DNA from: Thalassobacterium sedimentorum
GTDB taxonomy: Bacteria > Verrucomicrobiota > Verrucomicrobiia > Opitutales > Coraliomargaritaceae
Direction: 5' to 3'
Assembly (NCBI RefSeq): GCF_031127905.1
Contig: NZ_JARXIC010000001.1
Coordinates: 62,001-126,000, forward strand
DNA: 64,000 nt
A program made the translations under genes and the position numbers. The stretch's first letter is position 1, and every line of letters begins with the position of its first letter. A model generated the notes under the pieces. That model did not search any database. It saw only the letters and a list, made by a program, of their open reading frames with translations, and was not told the origin of the DNA. Shown here in pieces: positions 9,598-18,449 of this stretch.

Positions 9598-9612
9598 TGA
9601 GACTCAGTATCA
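9598..9612 (-). promoter_or_regulatory. Possible Fur-like operator upstream of the TonB receptor
   Basis: Read on the minus strand the site is TGATACTGAGTCTCA. It agrees with the 7-1-7 Fur consensus (TGATAAT-N-ATTATCA) at 12 of 14 defined positions. It lies 52-66 bp upstream of the receptor start, a sensible place for repression. No fur gene is in the window and a match of this size can arise by chance. Confidence 0.4.
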
Positions 9613-9638
9613 AAAATGTCGTCAAGGATTGATATTGC

Positions 9639-9670
9639 GTCTCAATAGCTATTAGTGGAGCTATTGAGAC
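9639..9670. other. 12-bp perfect inverted repeat upstream of the TonB receptor
   Basis: Arms 9639-9650 (gtctcaatagct) and 9659-9670 are perfect reverse complements with an 8-nt spacer. It lies between the SHD1 protein stop at 9732 and the receptor start at 9546 (minus strand). No T-run follows on either strand, so it is not a standard intrinsic terminator. It could be the terminator stem of the upstream gene, an operator, or a leader hairpin. Confidence 0.5.
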
Positions 9671-9731
9671 CATTAGTGATGCTGTCATAAACAACGGCTC
9701 CAACTACAGGAGATTGAAGCGTATCAGTGAA

Positions 9732-12308
9732 CTACGAGCGTTTAATTGCCACTGAAGTACGCGGTTTAAGTTGAATATCCCGATAGATACGTGTCCCCTG
9801 GTTAACTGGATCCATCCACTCGAAACTCTCATCGGGAAACAATTGCTTAAGATCGAACTCCACTGTATCTGGTGAAGGATTAATAAAAATAACCCCATTT
9901 TCAAATTCCCGATACACGACCGGACTCAGCCCCTCGACACGCATGTTTTTCAGGTTTAATGGCTGACGCCCAGTCCAGGAAAGTTCCGCCCACAGCTCAG
10001 CGGCTGGTAAATCACTCAGAGAGAAGCTAAGAGCTTGTAGCACCGGTCCTACTGGAATGGATTGACTGGAAATGTTAGCGAGTGCTGGAGCCACCTTCAC
10101 GGGTATTTTAGATGCATTCAAGCTCATGGAGCTTAAATGAGTCCAAGCCAAGTTGGCTGGCCCACCAGCATGCTGTACTGCAAAGCGAAGTTGAATGCGC
10201 TGCCCCGCGTAGGCAGATAAATCAACACTATATTTGGAATCGAGCCCCTGCCCTGTAGAAGCTCGCTGAAGTTTCCATTTCCCAAGTGGAGCGGCGCTGC
10301 CATCATCATTGGAATCAACAACTTTTACAAAAGCCTCACGCTCTTGACCACTCACCCAGTTAAAGTGTAACCACGCTGCGCTTGCTGGAACCTCTAATAC
10401 GATATCTATAAAGGAATAATCCGCCTCAGCCAACAAACGCCAGCGATAGCCATTGTGATGACTCATGAAATCCGTAAATTTATCATCTATAGGGAAATAA
10501 TAACGCGGTTCTCCCTCCAGCATATCCCCCACTGCTACAGGATCTCCAAACCAGGGGGCAAGCACTGGCTGTAACGACAACTTTAATTCTCCCAATTCAG
10601 TCGAAGAAGCCTCTCCAAACAAATTCAGATCGGGATGCATATGACCATCAATTTTAAATCGATAGCGGCTCCCCATAATTGCCTGATCGTCCCCCGCTTC
10701 AGCAGTCTGATTCTGGCCAACACGTTTCGGATAAAGCGTATAAAGGTTTTCGCCTAAATCGATTTTATTGGAAACAGCATTCATTTCATCCAAATAGCGT
10801 GTAGCCCCCACAGCTTCGCCCAGCCATGCAGTAGGGTTCTCCCCTCCAAATACAGTATGCCGCTGCAGGCTGCCAAGATTTGGTGTCATCACGTAATGCG
10901 CAAACATACCAGCTAAACCGGCACCCACCGGATCCCAGAATTCGAACGCGATCGACCCCTCGTTGGCCTCGAGATACTTAAACGTATTCAGCCAAGTAGA
11001 AAAGTCGGACCAACGCCTTTTGAACAAGGAAGCATTACGTTTAATATAAATACCATCCAAACCACTTTCTATTAAATTATGAACAGCCCCTGAAGTATGC
11101 ATCATTACAATCGAGGCTTCGCCGCCGAACTCGGCATCAAAGCGCTGGGTAAAGCGCAAATTATATTTAGATAAACGATTTGAAATTAAAAAGAATTGAT
11201 CACGGATTCCGTTCAAATCAAAATCGAAAGCAGTTCCGGCATGCCAAACCTCAAAGACACGATTACGTGTATTCTGAGAGTCCTGAATAAGAACATCCCA
11301 AACACGTTCACCCGAGTCATTAAAAAGCACGGTTTCCACACGCTTCAAGGCAATTTGCAGCCCAGCCTCGGTGCCAAAATTGATCAACAATCCCTCCATT
11401 CCATCTCCATTCTCAGGAAGTGAAACTACGCTATAAACCCAATCTCCGGTCATCCAGACCTGACGATCCTCGGCCACTGCAGGGCGAGCAACTGTCAGGC
11501 GTTCCATCACTCCGTCAGCAGACTTTAGTTCCATCAGCTCCGTTTTAGAAAAATCGGGTTTTCCATCGGCAGTGCGGCCCACAACCAATATCCAATGAGA
11601 ATCATTCAAGCGTTCAACATTCTCAACATAAAGAGAATGCTCCATCGTCTTATATATATAATCCTGACTGATCCGAGTCCTCAATCCTAAAACCAAGGCG
11701 TCAGCCACAGGACCATCCACAGCATCTGTGGGCAATGTCGACACATCAAACTGAATAAAACCGACACGATCAGGCTCATTCGCCAACCAACGCTCACAAT
11801 ATCCTTCTAATATTTTCCCAGCCTCAGTATTGAGTAAGGCAGCAGGCATGGTAATCCCCTCAGCCCAAGCGATTTCACGCTCAAAGTTGCGATACGTTAA
11901 ATTAGCCAATTGCGCCTGCATAGTCACTAAACGGCTAATCGACGCTCGCTTGCGGTGCGCATCCTCGGATTCAGTATTTACAAGTTGCGAAACTGCGGAG
12001 TCCGACTCCGACTCTGGCCCTAATTCTGCCTCTAGTTCTGGCTCCAATTCAGGCTCTAACTCTAGCTCGGCAGCCCCCCCTTCGATGTAAGCCAGATCAG
12101 CAGCCGATAACATAGAACGCGGGATAGTAACGAATCGTCCATCCATATCCCGGCGCACATGAACACCTAATTCATCGACCGAAACCAGCTCGCCCTCCAA
12201 AGTACGGCCATCGGTCGAGGTCCAAGTTCGCGCCTCGGTCATACATCCTAAAAAGAAGCAAAATAATATTATTAATATATGAATACCAGTGGTCTGATTA
12301 AAGCGCAT
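9732..12308 (-). CDS. Large exported SHD1-domain protein of unknown function
   Basis: An 858-residue protein starting at ATG 12308 (a TTG two codons earlier is also possible). A hydrophobic leader ends in FFLGC, a weak lipobox, so it is exported and may be lipidated. Residues ~27-80 form an SHD1-like domain (WTSTDGRTLEGELVSVD, then a VTIPRSMLSAADLAYIE block), a small beta domain common as an N-terminal module in Verrucomicrobiota and Planctomycetota exoproteins. A run of Glu-Leu/Glu-Pro repeats (about 80-105) forms an acidic linker. The long central part has no family I recognise. Residues ~645-760 look like a jelly-roll carbohydrate-binding fold (WLHFNWVSGQ, DSNDDGS, YAGQRIQLRF). The gene lies 185 bp upstream of the TonB receptor on the same strand. 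A role in binding or processing an extracellular polymer is a guess. Confidence 0.85.
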   Translation of the reverse strand: MRFNQTTGIHILIILFCFFLGCMTEARTWTSTDGRTLEGELVSVDELGVHVRRDMDGRFVTIPRSMLSAADLAYIEGGAAELELEPELEPELEAELGPESESDSAVSQLVNTESEDAHRKRASISRLVTMQAQLANLTYRNFEREIAWAEGITMPAALLNTEAGKILEGYCERWLANEPDRVGFIQFDVSTLPTDAVDGPVADALVLGLRTRISQDYIYKTMEHSLYVENVERLNDSHWILVVGRTADGKPDFSKTELMELKSADGVMERLTVARPAVAEDRQVWMTGDWVYSVVSLPENGDGMEGLLINFGTEAGLQIALKRVETVLFNDSGERVWDVLIQDSQNTRNRVFEVWHAGTAFDFDLNGIRDQFFLISNRLSKYNLRFTQRFDAEFGGEASIVMMHTSGAVHNLIESGLDGIYIKRNASLFKRRWSDFSTWLNTFKYLEANEGSIAFEFWDPVGAGLAGMFAHYVMTPNLGSLQRHTVFGGENPTAWLGEAVGATRYLDEMNAVSNKIDLGENLYTLYPKRVGQNQTAEAGDDQAIMGSRYRFKIDGHMHPDLNLFGEASSTELGELKLSLQPVLAPWFGDPVAVGDMLEGEPRYYFPIDDKFTDFMSHHNGYRWRLLAEADYSFIDIVLEVPASAAWLHFNWVSGQEREAFVKVVDSNDDGSAAPLGKWKLQRASTGQGLDSKYSVDLSAYAGQRIQLRFAVQHAGGPANLAWTHLSSMSLNASKIPVKVAPALANISSQSIPVGPVLQALSFSLSDLPAAELWAELSWTGRQPLNLKNMRVEGLSPVVYREFENGVIFINPSPDTVEFDLKQLFPDESFEWMDPVNQGTRIYRDIQLKPRTSVAIKRS

Positions 12309-12576
12309 AAACAAATAGTTCCTAAACGCACACTGTCTAAAGAAAATTTGTATTAAAAGACAATTCTAGATTAAGCATACATGGAGCCGAACTAGCCATC
12401 TAACATACAGACCTAGTATAACTCTAACAAATGAGAATTAATGCGATTGAGTAATCTGAACATCCAATATACTCCCATGAAAGACAACACAGACACCCCC
12501 ATTTAACCTGCCCGTAACAATCTAGAGATCAACAGGATAGGTGTCTGGCCTACGCGACATGAATAAAGTCTCAAGA

Positions 12577-13662
12577 TTATGAGGTCTCCAGCTGTCCCTC
12601 ATCATCCTGCTTCAAATAAACAGTGCGTGTCGGATAAGCAAAATCAATCCCCACCTCAGCAAACCAACGGCAAAGCGCTAAATTAATTTTCTGCTGTATA
12701 TCCATATAAGCAACGTAGTCTGCCGACAGCACATAATAAACGACCTCAAAATCATATGAGCTCGCTCCAAAACCCTTAAAGTGGGCTCGGTCAAAGCGAG
12801 TATGATCAATATTCTCGATAATCTCTCTAAGCTTAGCTGGAATTGCTTGCAACTGCTCCGGAGTCGTTTGATACAGCACCCCAAAGCTGAAGGGCACACG
12901 ACGTTCTTGCATACGCTTATAGTTGCGCACCCGGCTATTCAAAAGATCTGTATTCGAGAAAATTAATTGTTCCCCCGACAGGCTGCGCACGCGAGTGGTT
13001 TTAAGGCCGATCTTTTCCACTCCCCCCATCAGATCCCCCACAATGATAAAGTCACCAATCACGAAGGGCTTGTCCAACACGATCGACAATGAGGCAAATA
13101 GGTCCCCCAAAATATTCTGTAAGGCTAACGCAACTGCGATACCACCAATCCCCAAGCCAGCGACCAACGCAGTCACATCATACCCCAGATTGTCGATGAC
13201 AAGTAGTAGAGCCAAGGACCAAATAATTAAACGAACGATAAAAGACATCCCTTGGACAGCAGAAACCGCACTCGGATTGTCCTGCATTTTTGCATCCGAA
13301 TAAAAAGTAATATATGCACTCACCATACGGTTCGCCCAAATAGCCACCTGTAAGGTGATCACAATTAAAAGTGCAAAATCCACATAACTCTCTGCCTGAC
13401 CCAAGTCAACGAATTGTAAACCACCCCAAGCGGAAGCAACCAACAAACTAAAATTCTTCGTCGCGTCCAAAGCCGCGGCCACTAAATCGTCCGCAATAGT
13501 TGCGGTCTTCTGACTTAAACTCCCCACGCGTCGCTTCAAAATACTGAACATCAAGCGCAAGGTCAAAAAGAGCACAAATGTAACAGCCAAGGCTAAAAGC
13601 CAATCCACAAGTAAATGATCTTCTGATTGAAAGGACTCGAAACGATCAAGTAATGTATTCAT
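12577..13662 (-). CDS. MscS-family mechanosensitive channel
   Basis: Small-conductance mechanosensitive channel family, 361 residues. Four hydrophobic segments lie in residues ~20-190, then the pore helix and the conserved MscS beta domain: GGIAVALALQNILGDLFASL (about 170-190), DKPFVIGDFIIVG (about 196-208), GVEKIGLKTTRVRSLSGEQLIF and NSRVRNYKRM. The C-terminal alpha/beta part runs to ~345. This channel opens under membrane tension to release solutes after hypo-osmotic shock; members of this medium-length class may also be more specialised. It is a single-gene unit, with 268 bp to the SHD1 gene start and 206 bp to the porin gene. Nothing is missing from the fold. Confidence 0.95.
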   Translation of the reverse strand: MNTLLDRFESFQSEDHLLVDWLLALAVTFVLFLTLRLMFSILKRRVGSLSQKTATIADDLVAAALDATKNFSLLVASAWGGLQFVDLGQAESYVDFALLIVITLQVAIWANRMVSAYITFYSDAKMQDNPSAVSAVQGMSFIVRLIIWSLALLLVIDNLGYDVTALVAGLGIGGIAVALALQNILGDLFASLSIVLDKPFVIGDFIIVGDLMGGVEKIGLKTTRVRSLSGEQLIFSNTDLLNSRVRNYKRMQERRVPFSFGVLYQTTPEQLQAIPAKLREIIENIDHTRFDRAHFKGFGASSYDFEVVYYVLSADYVAYMDIQQKINLALCRWFAEVGIDFAYPTRTVYLKQDDEGQLETS

Positions 13663-13788
13663 AGAAATAGTGGTTCCATAAAGACCGCATTATGTCAAAA
13701 ATATGACACAATTTATAACGGGCTGTTCTCGTGTTGTAGCAAAATCAATTCCAAATCAGAACTTAGCCGCAGTATAATTCAGCCTTCA

Positions 13789-13824
13789 AAACAAACGGAG
13801 CCTGTTCGCAATGAACAGGCTCCG
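13789..13824 (-). terminator. Strong intrinsic terminator after the OprB-type porin gene
   Basis: A perfect 12-bp stem (arms 13813-13824 and 13796-13807, 5-nt loop) is followed on the minus strand by a T-rich stretch (TTTGTTTTG). It lies 45-80 bp after the porin stop and is the probable end of the sugar-uptake transcript. Confidence 0.85.
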
Positions 13825-13868
13825 TGATAATAAAATGAGAATTAGAATATGGCGTTGGCAATACGAAT

Positions 13869-15089
13869 TTAGAATGACATACCTAACCAAGCACCCACAA
13901 CTACAGCGTCATCAATATCACCAGTGCCACCTGGATTTTTGATATACTGCACAGATGGCTGAATATAGAATGCAGGAGTCAACTGAACACGATGGCCTAA
14001 TTCAAAAACCATTTCGTAGTCAAGATCCTCACCGATAGAATCGCCGTAATCATCACTGAGTTCAGCGTAGGTAACAAATGCAACCGTACGATCCTCATCA
14101 CGTCCGGGGATCAAACCTTTGTAATTAGCACCCGCACTAACTTGTAACGGAGTCTGAGCTAACTCCTCTTGGCTAGTATAAGCACCAAAAGCAAACAAAG
14201 TTAGATTTTCGTTAGGCTGAAAATCAAAGTGAGCGTAGAGACGTGAAAGACTGTTGGCACTCTCCCCTTTGAAGTCAGTATAATCTAACTCAGTATGAGC
14301 CACACCTACATAAAGCTGAGCTGGACGATCATTGATCATGGGCGTCCAATCGTACTGAGCCATGTAAGTAATGCCATCATCCGAATCGATACCAAAATCT
14401 GTGCCTGGAATATTTTCCCAGATATTTTCATTATTTTGGTAAGCTCCGAACTTAAACATGTGTTCGTCATTGACCTCATATTTGATACGGGCATGCCAAA
14501 CTGCCAAAGGAAAGGACACAATTTGGATTTCATTCAGCATCATTGCGCGAATGGGACCGTTAATTGAGGTGCTGAGTGAATAACGATACAGATCATCGTT
14601 CGCAAAATCAGAATCCTGACTATCACGTCCAAACTTCAACGACAACTGATCGTTGATGTAAGTATCAATTGCAATTTGATATAAGATCGTTTCCTGACCA
14701 TCAGGGCCGCCATAAATAGTCATAGGATCGTAAATTCCGCCAACACTTTTGGAAACGCTATCACCATGGCGATTGACCATCGAAATCTTCATCGTGGTGG
14801 CCTCCCAATCGAAGAGTTTCTCTAGGTCCAGGTCCAGACCTGCGTAGATCTGCCCCGTAAATTCTTCGTCATCCTGAATGCCACCTGAAACATTGGCACC
14901 GACGATCGCATCGTAATAAAAGAAAGGCGTAATTCCAGCGTTCTCCAAGCTGGTCCGAGATCCGCCCCAGTCACCCGTGAGACGCTCACGTTCGAGTATG
15001 GGTCCGGAATCCACATAATCAGCCAGTGCACAACTGGACGAAGCAAGGAATGCTGCGGAGAGTAAGAAACGGGGATTGATAGTTTTCAT
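13869..15089 (-). CDS. OprB-type carbohydrate porin (sugar-uptake locus)
   Basis: 406 residues. A signal peptide (about 1-23, ending SSSCALA) leads into the family hallmark LTGDWGGSRTSLENAGI (about 37-53), then a beta-barrel with amphipathic strands and the C-terminal WLGMSF, whose terminal Phe is typical for outer-membrane assembly. Family knowledge: OprB-type porins are passive outer-membrane channels for sugars and polyols. It lies 100 bp downstream of the cytidylate-kinase-like gene and the sugar ABC transporter genes on the same strand, so it probably supplies the outer-membrane step for the same substrate. A strong terminator follows at 13789-13824. A second, paralogous porin is encoded at 39990 in the glycerol operon. 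Confidence 0.9.
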   Translation of the reverse strand: MKTINPRFLLSAAFLASSSCALADYVDSGPILERERLTGDWGGSRTSLENAGITPFFYYDAIVGANVSGGIQDDEEFTGQIYAGLDLDLEKLFDWEATTMKISMVNRHGDSVSKSVGGIYDPMTIYGGPDGQETILYQIAIDTYINDQLSLKFGRDSQDSDFANDDLYRYSLSTSINGPIRAMMLNEIQIVSFPLAVWHARIKYEVNDEHMFKFGAYQNNENIWENIPGTDFGIDSDDGITYMAQYDWTPMINDRPAQLYVGVAHTELDYTDFKGESANSLSRLYAHFDFQPNENLTLFAFGAYTSQEELAQTPLQVSAGANYKGLIPGRDEDRTVAFVTYAELSDDYGDSIGEDLDYEMVFELGHRVQLTPAFYIQPSVQYIKNPGGTGDIDDAVVVGAWLGMSF

Positions 15090-15189
15090 ATGATGTATGT
15101 TTTTGGGGGTTGTATTATTTGACTGAGGTGAAATGTATCGTTTGTCTGTGCGTATTGCCTAAGCGGTAACGAAGCACCGCAGGCTGAAA

Positions 15190-15843
15190 CTAAACACGGA
15201 GCTCCAAAGCTTCTTCGATGGCACTCAATAAAAGTGGATCCACTTTGGTATTTTTCGCTAACAAGGCATTTGCAGGAACCGTCTTGGCCTCTAACATCGC
15301 GATGGCATCGATGATCCAGGCTTCAGCCGTTGTCGCAGGTATTAAATCGGTATTCATAACTAAATCGAAATCACTTTCATCGTGCCATTTGCATCCGTAA
15401 AATCGTTCCACGAATTTAATTCGTGCTTTGTCATCGGCCGCCACCTGACACGCTGCTTTAGATCGATCAGTAATGCGTTCACGCGCCATAACACGTTCCA
15501 CTCGAACATCTGTAGGAGCATGAAGCCGCACATTGAGCACATCTGCGTATTTATTGAGTGCGACATAACCACCTCGAGCTAGAATTACAGTGCGTCCGCG
15601 GTACGCCAGCGCCTGCATGGTTTCGTTCAACATGGAAACCATTTCCAGATTCTTAGAATTAGCCAAATCCCAGAGATTGGGTGGCGAAGTGTAAAGCTCA
15701 CCAAAGCGCGTCAATCCGTATTGCTGCAGAGTTCCTTGCAAAATTGATTTATCCACTAAGTCGTAACCTAAAGAATCAGCTACTTTCTGAGCGATTCTGC
15801 CGGCATCACTACCAAGCAGTCGGGATATTGCTATTGTATTCAT
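15190..15843 (-). CDS. Cytidylate-kinase-like protein in a sugar ABC operon
   Basis: 217 residues similar in layout to the cytidylate-kinase-like family (P-loop-type fold: N-terminal TIAISRLLGSDAGRIAQKVADSLGYDLVD, a central RTVILARGGY strand, VRLHAPTDVRVERVMARERI near 130-150). The N-terminal loop is ISRLLGSDAGRIA rather than a clean GxxGxGKS P-loop, as is usual in this subfamily; canonical Cmk is not implied. It is preceded by the strong ribosome-binding site AGGAGGT eight bases before the ATG. It lies 25 bp after the ABC permease gene and 100 bp before the porin gene, all on the minus strand. Its place in a sugar-uptake operon suggests either a kinase acting on the imported substrate or a regulator. 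No homologue with known function can be named from sequence alone. Confidence 0.82.
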   Translation of the reverse strand: MNTIAISRLLGSDAGRIAQKVADSLGYDLVDKSILQGTLQQYGLTRFGELYTSPPNLWDLANSKNLEMVSMLNETMQALAYRGRTVILARGGYVALNKYADVLNVRLHAPTDVRVERVMARERITDRSKAACQVAADDKARIKFVERFYGCKWHDESDFDLVMNTDLIPATTAEAWIIDAIAMLEAKTVPANALLAKNTKVDPLLLSAIEEALELRV

Positions 15844-15868
15844 GGTATAGACCTCCTGCGTATATGGG

Positions 15869-16837
15869 TTAACTTGCCTTGCGATGTTGCAAGCAATCGA
15901 ATGCGACAGCGATCAACAACACGGATCCTTTAATCACCATTTGCGTGAATTCCGTGACATTCATCAAAACCATGCCATTACTAAGCACGCCTAGGATCAA
16001 CACACCGGCGATAACATTTGAAATGCGCCCAACGCCACCAGTCACACTGACCCCGCCTAGCACGCATGCAGTCAATATTTCAAGTTCCAGCATTTTACCG
16101 GCCGTAACTGTTGCAGAGTTTGTCCTGGAAAGAATAACGATACCAGCAACGCCTGCGAAGAAGCCGGACAGCGAATACACAAGATATTTGACATTCTTAA
16201 CTTTAATTCCGGAAAGCTTGGCAGCTTCCTCATTACCGCCCACGGCATAAAAATAACGTCCAAAATAAGTCTTATTAAGAATAAAGGCACCGATCGCCAA
16301 AATCACAATCATGATAACCACTGGAATCGGAATCGGCCCAAGATAGCCTTGACCAATCACAGCAAAGGAGTCTGGAAAACCATAAATCGGCAAACCTTTA
16401 CTAATCAAGAACGCCACTCCTTCAATAATGATCATCATTGCCAGCGTCACAATCAACGGCGGCATCTCTATATTGGCAATAATCCAACCATTCGCAAAGC
16501 CAATCAATGTGGCCATGGTTAATGTAATAAAAATCGCCAGTACTGGATTCATACCAGCGTTGACCATAAACCAGCCACAGACGACGTTCACTAATGTGAT
16601 GACAGAACCAACAGAGAGATCGATGCCACCTAATAATAAAACGAATGCAAAACCAACCGCAGCAATACCAAGCATCGATACCTGACGGGCAACGTTCATT
16701 AAGTTATGACTAACGAGAAAGTTCTCCGACGCGAAGGAGAAGAATCCGATGAGTGCGAATAAAACGATATAAATGCCGTTCTGTTTCGCGAAATCGACGG
16801 CCTTAGCCGTGCCTTTTAAATTTTCTAAATGTCCCAT
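15869..16837 (-). CDS. Sugar ABC transporter permease (RbsC type)
   Basis: Inner-membrane permease of the ribose/xylose/galactose class (BPD_transp_2 family), 322 residues with about eight to ten hydrophobic segments. Typical motifs are GGIDLSVGSVITLVNVVCG (about 70-88), a central NKTYFGRYFYAVGGNEEAAKLSGI (about 208-231, the ATPase-contacting loop) and LTACVLGGVSVTGGVGRI (about 264-281). A good ribosome-binding site (AGGAG) precedes the ATG. It works with the ATPase encoded 12 bp upstream and the lipoprotein-type binding protein. Only one permease gene is present, so it presumably forms a homodimer, as in RbsC. Confidence 0.95.
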   Translation of the reverse strand: MGHLENLKGTAKAVDFAKQNGIYIVLFALIGFFSFASENFLVSHNLMNVARQVSMLGIAAVGFAFVLLLGGIDLSVGSVITLVNVVCGWFMVNAGMNPVLAIFITLTMATLIGFANGWIIANIEMPPLIVTLAMMIIIEGVAFLISKGLPIYGFPDSFAVIGQGYLGPIPIPVVIMIVILAIGAFILNKTYFGRYFYAVGGNEEAAKLSGIKVKNVKYLVYSLSGFFAGVAGIVILSRTNSATVTAGKMLELEILTACVLGGVSVTGGVGRISNVIAGVLILGVLSNGMVLMNVTEFTQMVIKGSVLLIAVAFDCLQHRKAS

Positions 16838-16849
16838 TATATTGTTCTC

Positions 16850-18328
16850 CTATTTTTGAGATGCGAAATTCATGATTGTTTCTTGATTAAAGTCCTTACG
16901 GTCCAAGCTCCCCGAGATTTTGCCGTCACACAGCACAACGATTCGGTCAGACATCCCCATTACTTCCTCCATTTCAGAAGAAATCATCAGCACAGATTTA
17001 CCAGCTTCCACCAGTGAATTGACCAAGGTATAGATCTCTGATTTAGCTCCCACATCGATACCTCGGGTGGGCTCATCAAAAATCACTAGTTCAGGCTTGG
17101 AGGCCAGCCAGCGCGCAATGATCACCTTTTGTTGATTACCACCACTTAAATTCTTAATTTTCTGTTCAACCGAAGGCGTCTTGATGCGAATCGACTGCTT
17201 GTATTCTTCGGCAAGCCGTTTCTCTTCCTTGAGATCGATAGTAAAAAAATTAGAAATACGCTCTAATACCGCCATGCTGGTATTGCTGCGAATGGTCATA
17301 TCCAATAAGGCTCCCTTCCCCTTGCGATCTTCCGGCACTAACGCGATGCCGCTGTCAATAGCATCACGAGGCGTCTTAGGATGAACTTCCTTACCATGAA
17401 GTCGGACGCTGCCGCCCGTTCGTTTAGCCGCGCCGAAGAGTAGTTCCGCAGTCTCCGTCCGCCCCGCTCCAATCAAACCGGCAAAACCGAGCACTTCTCC
17501 CTTTCTAATTTCAAAACTGATATCATTGACCCCGTTCCCCGAAAGGTTCTTCACTTCGATCAGAACCTCGTCAGAGATACAGGCCTTACGCTGCGGGTAA
17601 GTTTCTTTCAATTCACGCCCGACCATTAGCTTTACCAAGTCGTCCATGTTTGTCTCACTAGTCTTGACAGTGGCAATTTTCTGGCCATCACGCAGCACGG
17701 TGATGCGATCAGTTAGGCGAAATATTTCCTCCATGCGGTGCGAAATATAAATCACAGTCACACCCTTGGCCTTCAACTTTTCTACGACTTGATAGAGGCG
17801 CTCTGCTTCGGCCGACGTCAGCGGTGCAGAAGGCTCGTCCATAATCAGTATCCGAGCCTTTTGTGAGAGCGCCTTGGCGATCTCGACTAACTGTTGATAA
17901 CCGACTGTCAGATTACTCACCAACTCATTGGGGTCGATATCGATATTGAATTGCTCAAAAATGGCAGCGGCTTCACGTGCCATGGCTTTTTTATTAATAA
18001 CCAAGCCTTTGCGAATCGCTCGACCCAGAAAAATATTCTCTGCGACCGAAAGTTCGCCAACCAAATTAAACTCTTGGTAAATAACGCCGATACCATGTGC
18101 TTCTGAGATTTGCGGCGTCAGGGAGGTAAACACTTCGCCATCGATCACAATACTGCCATCATTTGGCTTAACTGCTCCTGTACAACTTTTGATCAGAGTC
18201 GATTTTCCAGCACCATTCTCGCCGACTAGGGCATGTGCTTCTCCTTGGACAAATTCGATGCTAACATCGTTCAGCGCAATCACTCCGGGGTATTTCTTAG
18301 TGATATTCTTTAGCTCTAGAATATTCAT
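16850..18328 (-). CDS. Sugar ABC transporter ATP-binding protein (RbsA type)
   Basis: Double-domain ATPase of the RbsA/MglA/XylG class, about 492 residues from the chosen start. The N-terminal domain has Walker A GENGAGKSTLIK, signature-region VGYQQLVEIAKAL and Walker B ARILIMDEP. The second domain has the usual degenerate Walker A GLIGAGRTET, then LSGGNQQKVIIARWL and LVIFDEP. The frame stays open up to 18424, but I choose ATG 18328 because the residues after it (NILELKNITKKYPG) are the normal family start and the upstream stretch lies in a terminator-like hairpin (18361-18428). Together with the permease and binding protein it imports a sugar or polyol at the inner membrane. The C-terminal LDRKDFNQETIMNFAS is standard. 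Confidence 0.95.
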   Translation of the reverse strand: MNILELKNITKKYPGVIALNDVSIEFVQGEAHALVGENGAGKSTLIKSCTGAVKPNDGSIVIDGEVFTSLTPQISEAHGIGVIYQEFNLVGELSVAENIFLGRAIRKGLVINKKAMAREAAAIFEQFNIDIDPNELVSNLTVGYQQLVEIAKALSQKARILIMDEPSAPLTSAEAERLYQVVEKLKAKGVTVIYISHRMEEIFRLTDRITVLRDGQKIATVKTSETNMDDLVKLMVGRELKETYPQRKACISDEVLIEVKNLSGNGVNDISFEIRKGEVLGFAGLIGAGRTETAELLFGAAKRTGGSVRLHGKEVHPKTPRDAIDSGIALVPEDRKGKGALLDMTIRSNTSMAVLERISNFFTIDLKEEKRLAEEYKQSIRIKTPSVEQKIKNLSGGNQQKVIIARWLASKPELVIFDEPTRGIDVGAKSEIYTLVNSLVEAGKSVLMISSEMEEVMGMSDRIVVLCDGKISGSLDRKDFNQETIMNFASQK

Positions 18329-18360
18329 ATATGCTAGTAAATAGGGGTTGGGGTTTATGA

Positions 18361-18428
18361 TAAAAACAGGTTGGCGCAGGGCCTGTGGTATGTGTGGTGA
18401 CAGGTAATTCGACCCACGCGCCAACCTG
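18361..18428 (-). terminator. Attenuating hairpin between binding-protein and ATPase genes
   Basis: A perfect 11-bp stem (arms 18418-18428 and 18367-18377) is followed on the minus strand by TTTTTA (18361-18366). It lies between the substrate-binding protein stop (18450) and the ATPase start (18328). Such partial terminators keep binding-protein mRNA more abundant than transporter mRNA. The 40-nt loop can form a smaller internal hairpin. Confidence 0.75.
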
Positions 18429-18449
18429 GAACTACTAGAACACTTTAAC

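Noticed and set aside
18329-18424. Longer start for the RbsA-type ATPase
   Set aside because: The added residues fall inside a terminator-like hairpin and do not match the family N-terminus.
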